Assembly: GCA_036521995.1 (NCBI GenBank)
Contig: DATDGR010000317.1
Coordinates: 1-26,029, forward strand
DNA: 26,029 nt
Reading direction: 5' to 3'
Origin: Gp13-AA77 sp036521995
GTDB taxonomy: Bacteria; Acidobacteriota; Terriglobia; UBA7540
Shown here: in pieces, positions 14,061-22,389 of the stretch
How positions within the stretch are numbered: the stretch's first letter is position 1
Layout: the number at the start of each line of letters is the position of its first letter
Notes under the pieces: generated by a model
Database searches by the model: none
Told to the model about the DNA's origin: nothing
The model's input: only the letters and a program-made list of their open reading frames with translations
Program-made: the position numbers and the translations under genes

Positions 14061-15377
14061 ATGGTAGGCTACGAAAACCCGATGAAGGGCTCGCCGCTCG
14101 AAGTCAAGGTGATCAGCGGCCGCTTTCACCTTCCCGATTCGACCTCCATCGACGTGTTTCTGGCACACGACGGTTACAAAGCGCTCGCGAAGGCGCTGCA
14201 GATGGCGCCGGAGGCGGTGATCAACGAGGTTAAGAACTCGCAGCTCCGCGGACGTGGTGGGGCGGGCTTTAATACTGGGCTCAAATGGAGCTTCGTGCCG
14301 AAGCAAACCGACAAGCCCAAGTACGTGGTCTGCAACGCCGACGAAAGCGAGCCCGCTACCTGCAAAGACCGGCCGCTGATGGAGTACGATCCTCATCAGC
14401 TGATCGAAGGCAACATCATCGCGGGCTACGCCATCGGCTCGAATCAAGGTTACATTTTTGTCCGCGGCGAGTACCGCTACTTGATGGAGATCGTCGACCG
14501 CGCCATCGCCGAAGCCTACGCCCGGGGATACCTCGGCAAGAACATTCAGGGTTCCGGTTTCGACTTTGATCTCTGTACCCACACGGGCGCCGGCGCTTAC
14601 GAGTGCGGCGAAGAGACGGCGCTGCTGAATTCCCTCGAGGGCTTACGGGGTTATCCACGTATCAAACCGCCATTTCCGGCGGTGGTGGGCGTCTATGGTT
14701 GCCCGACGATCGTGAATAACGTCGAGACCCTGGCCTGCGTTCCGCACATCATTCTAAAAGGGGCGGAGTGGTTTGCCGGCCTAGGCACGCCCAAGAACGG
14801 CGGCACGCGCCTGTTTTGCCTGAGCGGCCACATCAACCGGCCGGGCGTCTACGAGCTGCCCATGGGATTCCCGTTGCGCCGCATGATTGAAGAGGTAGGC
14901 GGCGGCATTCCTGGTGGAAAGCAGCTGAAGTCTGTTATCCCCGGCGGCTCCTCCTGCCCGCTGCTGACGGCTGACGAAATCGACGTTCCCATGGATTTCG
15001 ATTCCCTGGCCAAGATCGGCTCTATGCTGGGTTCCGGCGGGGTCGTCATGATCGACGAAGAAACCTGCATGGTCAAGGTGGCGCAGCGGATCATGAAGTT
15101 TTACGCCCACGAGTCCTGCGGCTGGTGTATTCCTTGCCGCGAAGGGACGGCGTGGCTCAAGGCCTTGCTCGATCGATTGCACGGCGGCGGGGGTCTGCCG
15201 GGCGATCCGGATACTGCGCTCGACGTCTCTTATAACATTCTGGGCAAGTCGCTGTGCCCGCTCGGCGACGCTGCCGCCATGCCGACCATCAGTATCGTGA
15301 AGAAGTTTCGGAACGAGTTCGACGAACACGTGAAGCTCGGGGAGTGCCCGTTCGAGCGGACGGCAGTCGCGGTTTAG
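14061..15377 (+). CDS. nuoF: NADH-quinone oxidoreductase subunit F (51 kDa, FMN and NADH site)
   Basis: The ATG at 14061 gives 438 residues. The frame is open back to a TTG at 13950, but that part is repeat-derived. Motifs include GRGGAGF (FMN), KYVVCNADESEPATCKDR, GAYECGEETAL and the N3 cluster ligands Cys353, Cys356, Cys359 (SCGWCIPC) and Cys399 (CPLGD). NuoF takes hydride from NADH through FMN. The presence of this subunit shows that the complex encoded here is meant to use NADH. A 309-bp gap with a gene relic follows before nuoG. Confidence 0.96.
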   Translation: MVGYENPMKGSPLEVKVISGRFHLPDSTSIDVFLAHDGYKALAKALQMAPEAVINEVKNSQLRGRGGAGFNTGLKWSFVPKQTDKPKYVVCNADESEPATCKDRPLMEYDPHQLIEGNIIAGYAIGSNQGYIFVRGEYRYLMEIVDRAIAEAYARGYLGKNIQGSGFDFDLCTHTGAGAYECGEETALLNSLEGLRGYPRIKPPFPAVVGVYGCPTIVNNVETLACVPHIILKGAEWFAGLGTPKNGGTRLFCLSGHINRPGVYELPMGFPLRRMIEEVGGGIPGGKQLKSVIPGGSSCPLLTADEIDVPMDFDSLAKIGSMLGSGGVVMIDEETCMVKVAQRIMKFYAHESCGWCIPCREGTAWLKALLDRLHGGGGLPGDPDTALDVSYNILGKSLCPLGDAAAMPTISIVKKFRNEFDEHVKLGECPFERTAVAV

Positions 15378-15392
15378 CAGCCGGGGTCATCG

Positions 15393-15560
15393 AGTGAGTA
15401 CATTCAGTTCTTACTGATCGCTCGCGGATCGCTGGTGGAGGTTGAGACCCATCTGATCATTGGCGACGACTAGGATATCTTAGGCCCGGACAGCTATTGT
15501 CTTGCCAAGTTTAGGTCAAGCGGTCGGACAGATGTTGCATCGCTTGATTCTGGTTTTGAG
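15393..15560 (+). pseudogene. Remnant of a four-helix bundle (S23/IVP-type) protein gene
   Basis: Between nuoF and nuoG the frame at 15393 reads SEYIQFLLIARGSLVEVETH and then LIIGDD, which resembles the central helices of the four-helix bundle family once called S23 (PF05635), by recall. A TAG stops it at 15471, but adding one base restores DDLGYLRPDSY in the next frame. The beginning of the family domain is absent. It appears to be a decayed fragment, not an expressed gene. Confidence 0.5.
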
Positions 15561-15686
15561 GAGTCGATGAGAGCCTTTCGTAAAGTGACGCGGTCCAACG
15601 AGGTGACGCTGCCGGCTCGGAAAAGTCAGCCAGCGCGAACCCCGAATCTCGAACTTGAACTTCGAATCCCGAACCCCGACTGATTT

Positions 15687-17906
15687 ATGCCCGAAGCTGC
15701 CACCCAACCCGTAACCCTAACCATCGACGGCAAGTCCGTCTCGGTACCGGCGGGCACCCTTCTCATTGAGGCTGCCAAGCAGGCCGGCATCGAAGTGCCG
15801 TCCTTTTGCTACTACCCTGGCCTTTCGCTGCAAGGGGCCTGCCGGATGTGCCTGGTCGCGATCGAGAAGATGCCCAAACTTCAGACCGCCTGCACGACCA
15901 CGGTCGCCAACGGCATGGTGGTGGACACGCAGCATCCGGAAGTTGTGAACGGGCGCAAGGCGATGCTGGAATTCCTGCTCACCAACCATCCGCTCGACTG
16001 CCCCGTCTGCGACAAGGGCGGCGAGTGCGAGCTGCAGGATGCCGTCTTTCGTTACGGCGCGGCGGAGACGCGTCATCTCGAGCCCAAGCTGCATCACGAC
16101 GAGCGGAAGTTTTCGAGTCTGGTCTACTATGACTGGCCGCGTTGCATTCTCTGCTACCGCTGCATTCGCGTCTGTGACGAGGGCATGGACGTGAATGCCT
16201 ACGGCATCGGCTTTCGGGGCGCCCACAGCGAGATCATTCCGAATCGCGGCGAAGAGCTCGAATGTGAAGAGTGTGGCATGTGCGTGGACATTTGCCCGGT
16301 GGGTGCTCTCACCAGTGGAACTTACCGGTACAAGACGCGTCCTTGGGAGCTCACCTACACGGGAACGATCTGTAATCACTGTGGCGACGGCTGCAAGACG
16401 ACGCTTTCGGTTCGCAACCATGAGATCATCCGCGCCAACAACCGTGACCACTCAGGAATCAACGGCGAGTTCTTGTGCGGCAAGGGCCGGTTTGGCTGGG
16501 ATTTTGTAAACAGCGATCAGCGGCTCACTGCGCCGCTCGTGCTCCGCAACGGCAAGCAGGAGACGTCTTCCTGGGAGGACGCACTGGATCTCACGGTCAG
16601 CCGTCTCCAGGATGTCCTAGAGAAGTATGGGCCGGGATCGGTGGCGGTGATCGGTTCCAATCGGACCACCAACGAAGAGAGCTACCTGCTGCAGCGCCTG
16701 GCGCGCACGGTGCTCAAGACGAACCACATCGATCATCACCGCACCGGCGACTTCTCCACCTTGGTGTCAGCGCTGAGCGCAGCGAAGGCGACGGACCGCT
16801 ACGCCACTATGGATGAGGTCGCTAAGGCTTCAAGCATCCTGCTCATCGGAAACGACCCCACGCACCAGCATCCGTTTCTGGCCTACCAGATCCGCCAGGC
16901 GGTGCGAAATAACGCCGCCCGGCTTTACGTCGTCAATCGCACCGAAATCAAGCTCGCCCAGCGTCAGGCATCGCTCTTCGCGAAGGTCAATGCGGGCCAA
17001 GAAGCTGAGGCCGTGCAGGCTCTCGCTGCCGGGCGCGGGTCTGAGGCGATCAGCGCCCTTCGGGACAAGATCAGCCACGAGTCAGACACGATCATCATCT
17101 TCGGCGACGAGATCCAAGGTGAGGCCGGGCGTGATCTCGTGGGCTGGGGACTCAGCCTGCCGGGACGCACCCGCTTCATCGGACTCGGCGATTACTCCAA
17201 TTCGCGCGGCGCCGCCGATATGGGCGTTCTTCCGGGCGCTCTGCCCGGCTACCAACCGGTGGCTTCGGCCGAGGCCCGGGCCCGCTATGAGTCCGTCTGG
17301 GGCCAGACACTGGCGGCTGAGCCGGGCAAGAACATGCGCGAGATTTTCAGCGGCATTGAGTCGGGTGAGATCAAGGCTTTGCTGGTGTTCGGTTCCAACC
17401 CGGTCAAGACCTTCCAGCTTTCGAAGGAGTTGCGGGGCCGGCTGAGCCTGCTGGGGGTGGCGGAGTTGTTCCCTACGGAGACGACTGAGTTCGCCGATGT
17501 GGTTCTGCCGGCCGCGACCTTTGCCGAAAAGTCCGGCACCGTGACCAATACCTGCGGCCAGGCGCAGGCGATCAAGAAGACCATGCGCAAGGCCGGCACG
17601 CGAAGCGACTTCGAGATTATTCTGACTCTGGCGCGCGAACTCGGCCATTCGTGGCCTTATCGCACCACGGAAGATGTGCTGCGAGAGATCATCACTTACG
17701 TGCCCGGCTACGCTATCCCCTTGCCCAGCCTGCTGGTGGGTCGCGCGGTCTTGACGCATCCTGAAGGAGCAGCGCCGCCCCTCGAACGGCAGGACCTGGT
17801 GTTCTCAGCTCGCGATACGCTTTTCACTTCCGGTACGGTCAGTCGTTTCAGTTGGGCGCTCAATTCTGTCGAAGAAGCCAAACGACCTCATGACCATGTC
17901 TTCTAG
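15687..17906 (+). CDS. nuoG: NADH-quinone oxidoreductase subunit G (75 kDa) with extra ferredoxin-type cluster
   Basis: The 739-residue product starts with a [2Fe-2S] domain (Cys41, 52, 55, 69), then the N5 site His101, Cys105, Cys108, Cys114. Next come two four-cysteine sets, CILCYRCIRVC (153, 156, 159, 163) and CEECGMCVDICP (193, 196, 199, 203). A classic NuoG uses only three of the first and the last of the second for cluster N4, so four cysteines remain for a second cluster, as in HydA or NAD-dependent formate dehydrogenases. N7 ligands Cys229, 232, 236 and 264 are also present. The rest is a molybdopterin-oxidoreductase-like domain. The ATG at 15687 has no obvious ribosome binding site. 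Its end overlaps nuoH. Confidence 0.95.
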   Translation: MPEAATQPVTLTIDGKSVSVPAGTLLIEAAKQAGIEVPSFCYYPGLSLQGACRMCLVAIEKMPKLQTACTTTVANGMVVDTQHPEVVNGRKAMLEFLLTNHPLDCPVCDKGGECELQDAVFRYGAAETRHLEPKLHHDERKFSSLVYYDWPRCILCYRCIRVCDEGMDVNAYGIGFRGAHSEIIPNRGEELECEECGMCVDICPVGALTSGTYRYKTRPWELTYTGTICNHCGDGCKTTLSVRNHEIIRANNRDHSGINGEFLCGKGRFGWDFVNSDQRLTAPLVLRNGKQETSSWEDALDLTVSRLQDVLEKYGPGSVAVIGSNRTTNEESYLLQRLARTVLKTNHIDHHRTGDFSTLVSALSAAKATDRYATMDEVAKASSILLIGNDPTHQHPFLAYQIRQAVRNNAARLYVVNRTEIKLAQRQASLFAKVNAGQEAEAVQALAAGRGSEAISALRDKISHESDTIIIFGDEIQGEAGRDLVGWGLSLPGRTRFIGLGDYSNSRGAADMGVLPGALPGYQPVASAEARARYESVWGQTLAAEPGKNMREIFSGIESGEIKALLVFGSNPVKTFQLSKELRGRLSLLGVAELFPTETTEFADVVLPAATFAEKSGTVTNTCGQAQAIKKTMRKAGTRSDFEIILTLARELGHSWPYRTTEDVLREIITYVPGYAIPLPSLLVGRAVLTHPEGAAPPLERQDLVFSARDTLFTSGTVSRFSWALNSVEEAKRPHDHVF

Positions 17907-18984
17907 CACCGAATTCCTTCTCATCGAATCGGTCATCAAGATCGCCGTCATCATGTTTGTACTGCTAACGGCCATCGCTTACCTGACGTGGCTCGAGCGC
18001 AAGGTGATCGGCCATATCCAGGCCCGCTGGGGACCCTATCGGGTCGGACCGCATGGGCTGCTGCAACCCCTGGCCGACGGCCTGAAGTTCATGTTCAAGG
18101 AAGACATCGCGCCGCTCGAGGCGGACGGCCCGCTCTACTGGCTGGCACCGTTTCTCGCTTTCCTGATGGCGTTCCTCTCTATCGCCGTGATTCCTTTTGG
18201 CGAAAGCTTCACCCTCGCGGGGCACCGGATCGCGCTGCAGATTACGGACCTGAACGTCGGCCTGCTATTTATCTTTGCGGTGACCTCGCTGGGCGTCTAC
18301 AGCGTGGCGCTCGCGGGCTGGTCGTCGAACAGCAAGTATCCCCTGCTCGGGGGGCTGCGCTCCTCGGCCCAGATGATCAGCTACGAGATCTCCCTGACTT
18401 TGGGTGTGATCGGGGTCGTAATGATCGCAGGAACCCTGAGCCTGCGCGAGATCGTGAATCAGCAGGCAGGATTGTGGGCGCACAGCGGAGTCCTTTCCCT
18501 GCTGCCGCGCTGGAACCTTTTTCTGCAGCCGGTAGGATTCCTGGTCTATTTCATCGCCGCCATCGCCGAAACCAACCGCATTCCCTTCGATCTTCCTGAG
18601 AGCGAGACGGAGCTGGTGGCGGGCTTCCACACGGAATATAGCAGCTTCAAGTTCGCGATCTTCTTCATGTCAGAATACGCCAACATGATCACGGTTGCAG
18701 CCGTCGCCACCTTGCTGTTCTTTGGAGGCTGGCTCGGACCGGTCTTCGGGCCCGCGCCGCTGCGGGTGATTCTGCCGGTGTTCTGGTTCACCCTCAAAGT
18801 TTTCTGCTTCCTTTTTTTTTATATCTGGGTGCGAGGTACACTACCTCGGTTCCGGTACGACCAGTTGATGGCGTTCGGCTGGAAGGTTTTGCTGCCCGTA
18901 GGGCTGCTCAATATCCCGCTGACGAGCGCGGTGGTGGCCTGGATGCACTACTCGGGCGGGTTTCGGTTGCCGGGCAGTGGTTGA
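17890..18984 (+). CDS. nuoH: NADH-quinone oxidoreductase subunit H
   Basis: The 364-residue membrane protein contains the NuoH signatures YLTWLERKVIGHIQARWGPYRVG, ADGLKFMFKED and ETNRIPFDLPESETELVAGF, which form the quinone entry and the acidic proton-linked funnel. The ATG at 17890 overlaps the nuoG stop by 17 bp, indicating coupling. In most operons nuoI follows; here nuoJ begins only 16 bp after the stop. A run of nine T (about 18812-18820) lies within the coding sequence and could be slip-prone. Confidence 0.97.
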   Translation: MTMSSSTEFLLIESVIKIAVIMFVLLTAIAYLTWLERKVIGHIQARWGPYRVGPHGLLQPLADGLKFMFKEDIAPLEADGPLYWLAPFLAFLMAFLSIAVIPFGESFTLAGHRIALQITDLNVGLLFIFAVTSLGVYSVALAGWSSNSKYPLLGGLRSSAQMISYEISLTLGVIGVVMIAGTLSLREIVNQQAGLWAHSGVLSLLPRWNLFLQPVGFLVYFIAAIAETNRIPFDLPESETELVAGFHTEYSSFKFAIFFMSEYANMITVAAVATLLFFGGWLGPVFGPAPLRVILPVFWFTLKVFCFLFFYIWVRGTLPRFRYDQLMAFGWKVLLPVGLLNIPLTSAVVAWMHYSGGFRLPGSG

Positions 18985-19000
18985 CCCCCGGCTGAATGAG

Positions 19001-19495
19001 ATGGAGATTCTCTTTTACATATTCGCCGGACTGGCCGTGATCGCCGCGCTGAGCGTAGTGCTGCAGCGGACGCCCGTCTACAGCGCCCTCTCGCTGATCG
19101 TCGTGCTGGCCTCGCTGGCCGTGATTTACCTGTTGCTGGACGCGCCTTTCATCGCCATGGTTCAGGTGATCGTCTACGCCGGGGCGATCATGGTGCTATT
19201 TGTTCTGGTCATCATGCTCCTCAACGCCGGACACGAAGGGCCAAGCCAGCATCGCGCCAAGTTTGCGCGCTGGGTGGGACCGCCCCTCCTGGTGGCCTTT
19301 CTGGCCGAGGTGGCGATTTTGATCTGGAAGCAATTCGGCCTTACCGGCACGGCCAATGCGGCGGCGCTCGACGCCAGCCCGGCTGCCATCGGGCGAGTGC
19401 TTTTCAGGGGCTATGTGCTGCCGTTCGAACTCACCGCGATCCTGATCCTGGTGGCGGTGCTCGGCGCCGTGGTTCTGGCGAAGAAGCAGTTCTGA
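19001..19495 (+). CDS. nuoJ: NADH-quinone oxidoreductase subunit J
   Basis: The ATG at 19001 gives 164 residues beginning MEILFYIFAGLAVIAALSVV, which fits NuoJ. An in-frame GTG at 18977 would overlap the nuoH stop but adds a non-hydrophobic start. The five membrane segments and the conserved motif IVYAGAIMVLFVLVIMLL with a Tyr near the third helix are present. NuoJ contributes to the water-filled axis of the membrane arm. Confidence 0.95.
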   Translation: MEILFYIFAGLAVIAALSVVLQRTPVYSALSLIVVLASLAVIYLLLDAPFIAMVQVIVYAGAIMVLFVLVIMLLNAGHEGPSQHRAKFARWVGPPLLVAFLAEVAILIWKQFGLTGTANAAALDASPAAIGRVLFRGYVLPFELTAILILVAVLGAVVLAKKQF

Positions 19496-19508
19496 GGATT
19501 GAGGATTT

Positions 19509-19575
19509 GAAGGACTGACGACTGGGAGGGCGTGTGACGAGACGCCCCTTAATCTTCAACCGGCAGTCTTCGATC
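19509..19575. repeat. Inverted motifs in the nuoJ-nuoK gap
   Basis: The hairpin GGGCGT (19528-19533), 8-nt loop, ACGCCC (19542-19547) is framed by loosely mirrored GAAGGACTG and CAGTCTTC sequences. The 91-bp gap has no gene. It may act as a weak structure in the operon mRNA. Confidence 0.45.
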
Positions 19576-19586
19576 AACAAAGCGCT

Positions 19587-19889
19587 ATGATCCCGCTTTC
19601 TCACGCTCTCGTGCTCAGCCTGCTGCTCTTCACCCTGGGCGCCGCCGGCTTTATCATCCGGCGCAACGTGATCACGGTCTTCATGTGCATCGAGCTCATG
19701 CTGAATGCCGTCAACCTGGCTTTTATCGCCTTCGCGCGGCACTTGCCGAGTCTGGATGGACAGCTCTTCGTGTTTTTCGTGATCGTGGTGGCGGCGGCCG
19801 AGGCTGCGGTGGGCCTCGCCATCATCGTGGCCTTGTACCGCAATCGCAACTCGCTGGCGATCGACGATGTCGATTCGATGAAGTTGTGA
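19587..19889 (+). CDS. nuoK: NADH-quinone oxidoreductase subunit K
   Basis: The 100-residue protein is normal length for NuoK and has three membrane helices. It shows the motif FMCIELMLNAVNLAF with the essential Glu of helix 2, and the second acidic site VAAAEAAVGLAIIVALYRN. NuoK is an MrpC-like antiporter-type subunit of the proton path. The ATG at 19587 is preceded by no strong ribosome binding site. nuoL follows after 60 bp. Confidence 0.96.
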   Translation: MIPLSHALVLSLLLFTLGAAGFIIRRNVITVFMCIELMLNAVNLAFIAFARHLPSLDGQLFVFFVIVVAAAEAAVGLAIIVALYRNRNSLAIDDVDSMKL

Positions 19890-19949
19890 TCGGTTTGGAG
19901 GAAATTGGACCGCGGTCATTCCCGATGTTGCCGCTGACGCGCTGATCTC

Positions 19950-21878
19950 ATGGATATCTTGCTGCTGCTGATGCTCCTGCCTCCGCTGGCCGGGGCGGCC
20001 TTGAACGGAATCTTCGGCCGCCGCTTCTCGCAGAGCCTTGTCTCATGGATCGGCTGCGGAGCCTCGGGTTTGGCAGCGTTGTTCGCCATTCTGGCGGCGC
20101 TCAGCTCTCACCTCGGACCGGACTCGCCCCCCTACATCCACAGCTACTTCACCTGGATTCAAGCGGGAGCTTTTCACACCGATTTTGCCGTCTACTATGA
20201 CCGCCTCACGCTGGTGATGACCCTGACCGTCACCGTGATCGCCTTCTTGATTCACCTTTACTCGCGCGGCTACATGGAGCACGAGGGCGGTTATTACCGG
20301 TTCTTCTGCTACCTGAACCTCTTTCTCTTCATGATGCTGATGCTGGTGACGGCGGCCAGCTATCCGGTGATGTTTGTGGGCTGGGAAGGCGTGGGCCTGT
20401 GCTCCTACCTGCTGATCGGGTTTTACTTCCCGAAAAAATCCGCCTCGGACGCCGGCAAGAAAGCTTTCATTGTCACCCGCATTGGCGACGCCGGGTTCAC
20501 CATCGGCGTGGCGCTCCTCTTCTGGAGTTTCGGTTCGGTGAATTTTGGCGAGCTCTTCCCCAAGGTTGGTGCCTTGGCGCTCGGCGATCAGCAGCACACG
20601 CTGACGGTCGCCTGCCTGCTGCTTTTTCTCGGCGCCGTCGGCAAGTCTGCCCAGCTTCCCCTGTACGTGTGGCTGCCGGATGCCATGGAGGGCCCCACAC
20701 CCGTCAGCGCCTTGATCCACGCCGCCACCATGGTGACGGCCGGCGTTTACATGGTGGCGCGCTCCAACGTGCTCTTCGTGCACGCGCCGGATGCCCTCAA
20801 GACCGTGAGCGCCATTGGCTGCCTCACCGCCTTCTTCGCTGCCACCATCGCGCTCTGCCAGAATGACCTGAAGCGCATGCTGGCTTATTCCACCATCAGC
20901 CAGCTCGGATACATGTTTGTGGGTTGCGGCGTGGGTGTGTTCTCGACCGGCATCTTCCACCTCATGACCCACGCCTGTTTCAAGGCCCTGCTGTTCCTGG
21001 GCGCCGGCAGCGTGATGCACGCCATGAGCGGCCAGCTCGATATGCGTTATATGGGCGGCCTCCGGCACAAGATGCCGGTCACGTTCTGGACGTTTGTGGT
21101 GGCGACGCTGGCCATCAGCGGCGTCCCGGGTCTTTCCGGCTTTTTCAGCAAGGATGCCATCCTGGCGGCAGCCTACAACGGACCGCTGGGCTCGCCCTGG
21201 CTCTACTGGCTGCTCTCGCCAGCCCTGACGTCGTTTTACATGTTCCGTGGCCTTTTCCTGACCTTCTGCGGCAAGTCGCGAGTGCCTCACGAGCTGGAGC
21301 ATCACGTGCACGAGAGCGGCTCCAAGATGACGGTACCGCTGATGGTGCTGGCGGTATTCTCCGTCGTGGCAGGATGGGTCAACGTCCCCAAGGTGATGGG
21401 CGGCAGCGACGCCTTTGAGCATTATCTCGACCCTGTCTTTGGCGCTTCCGAAAACCTGCTGCGAACGAGCGCGGCGGCCGTTCCTCACGAAGTGAGCGAG
21501 GTGACGCTTATGGTGCTGTCGCTCTTGCTCGTCGGCCTGGGCATCCTTGTGGCTTATTGGTTCTACTTAAGATCTCCTGAGATTCCGGACCGTCTCGCCA
21601 CGGCCTTCAGCGGAGCGTACCGGACGCTGGTGAATAAGTATTATGTCGACGAGTTCTACAACTGGCTTATTGTGAGGCCCTTATACGTCAGTTCGGACAA
21701 GTTCCTGTGGCAGGCGCTGGACACCGAGGTGATTGACGGCGCCGTGAACGGCTCCGCCGAGGCCACCGCCGACATTGGCGGGATCCTGCGCCGCGTCCAA
21801 TCGGGTAACATCCGGAGCTACGCTGCCTGGGTGCTGGCTGGTGCTGTCGGTTGGCTCGGGTACCTGCTGCTGCGCTGA
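19950..21878 (+). CDS. nuoL: NADH-quinone oxidoreductase subunit L (proton-pumping)
   Basis: The 642-residue protein has the NuoL/MrpA-like antiporter core, including FVGWEGVGLCSYLLIGFY with its Glu, KSAQLPLYVWLPDAMEGPTP and SALIHAATMVTAGVYMVAR, then HACFKALLFLGAGSVMHAM. The C-terminal part carries DEFYNWLIVRPLYVSSDKFLW, the region before and within the long lateral helix that runs along the membrane arm. All expected pumping residues visible to me are kept. A 511-bp repeat-rich gap separates it from nuoM. Confidence 0.97.
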   Translation: MDILLLLMLLPPLAGAALNGIFGRRFSQSLVSWIGCGASGLAALFAILAALSSHLGPDSPPYIHSYFTWIQAGAFHTDFAVYYDRLTLVMTLTVTVIAFLIHLYSRGYMEHEGGYYRFFCYLNLFLFMMLMLVTAASYPVMFVGWEGVGLCSYLLIGFYFPKKSASDAGKKAFIVTRIGDAGFTIGVALLFWSFGSVNFGELFPKVGALALGDQQHTLTVACLLLFLGAVGKSAQLPLYVWLPDAMEGPTPVSALIHAATMVTAGVYMVARSNVLFVHAPDALKTVSAIGCLTAFFAATIALCQNDLKRMLAYSTISQLGYMFVGCGVGVFSTGIFHLMTHACFKALLFLGAGSVMHAMSGQLDMRYMGGLRHKMPVTFWTFVVATLAISGVPGLSGFFSKDAILAAAYNGPLGSPWLYWLLSPALTSFYMFRGLFLTFCGKSRVPHELEHHVHESGSKMTVPLMVLAVFSVVAGWVNVPKVMGGSDAFEHYLDPVFGASENLLRTSAAAVPHEVSEVTLMVLSLLLVGLGILVAYWFYLRSPEIPDRLATAFSGAYRTLVNKYYVDEFYNWLIVRPLYVSSDKFLWQALDTEVIDGAVNGSAEATADIGGILRRVQSGNIRSYAAWVLAGAVGWLGYLLLR

Positions 21879-22389
21879 CGATTGGCCGATGAGCGCCGAG
21901 TCAGGGGAAGCTACTCGGCAGAACCGCCTGCTTGAGACTCGCCCGTGCGTGGGCGCAAGAACATTACGGCAAGTGAGCTGGTGAGAGTCAGGACACACGT
22001 TTCTAAGGAAACGAACCCGTCATGTTGTTGAAAATAAAGGATCGGCCTTCGGGGGAATGCTCAAAATGAGCTCACGAAAGCCCCCGTTTCGGCCAAATGA
22101 AGCCGGGAAATCAGATGTAGCACCAAGTTCGGTGCTAGCGCAAAGACACCGTAGCGGCCTTTGCGGGCGGCTTCGACTTCTGCCCTTGCACGTTTTCGAG
22201 GAAACGAACCCGTCATGTTATTGAAACTAAAGGGTCGGCTTCACATGAAGGGTCAGAACGAACCCGAGAATCAGGGTCGGAGACTGTGCCCGCCCTTATG
22301 GCATGGCCATTTGCATGTGGCCGGGAAAACGAGGAACGAAACCAACATCTCCTTTAGAATCGGCGGAGCGCCCCAGCGCAGAATATAAA
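21879..22389 (+). repeat. Repeat-rich nuoL-nuoM intergenic region
   Basis: A 54-bp unit at 21997-22050 is repeated at 22190-22242 with about 47 identical positions (core GGAAACGAACCCGTCATGTT). Further degenerate ACGAACCC-type motifs occur at 22256-22265 and 22334-22346. A structured hairpin with arms GGGGG (22051-22055) and CCCCC (22081-22085) and inner stem GCTCA-AAA-TGAGC lies between. An open frame runs through the last part into nuoM but has no protein similarity I recognise. Motifs of this type recur in low-conservation intergenic DNA of other phyla, by recall. Confidence 0.75.

Noticed and set aside
15717..16451. Minus-strand frame opposite nuoG
   Set aside because: It lies fully within nuoG, and the plus-strand cysteine motifs explain the sequence.
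18811..18820. Intrinsic terminator from the T-run in nuoH
   Set aside because: There is no stem before the T-run, and it lies inside a conserved coding sequence.
20043..21488. Long minus-strand open frame opposite nuoL
   Set aside because: It is His/Glu/Gln-rich and has no family signature, as expected for the antisense of a GC-rich membrane protein gene; nuoL on the other strand is certain.
21997..22346. CRISPR array
   Set aside because: The repeated units are of unequal spacing and diverged, and no cas genes are present.
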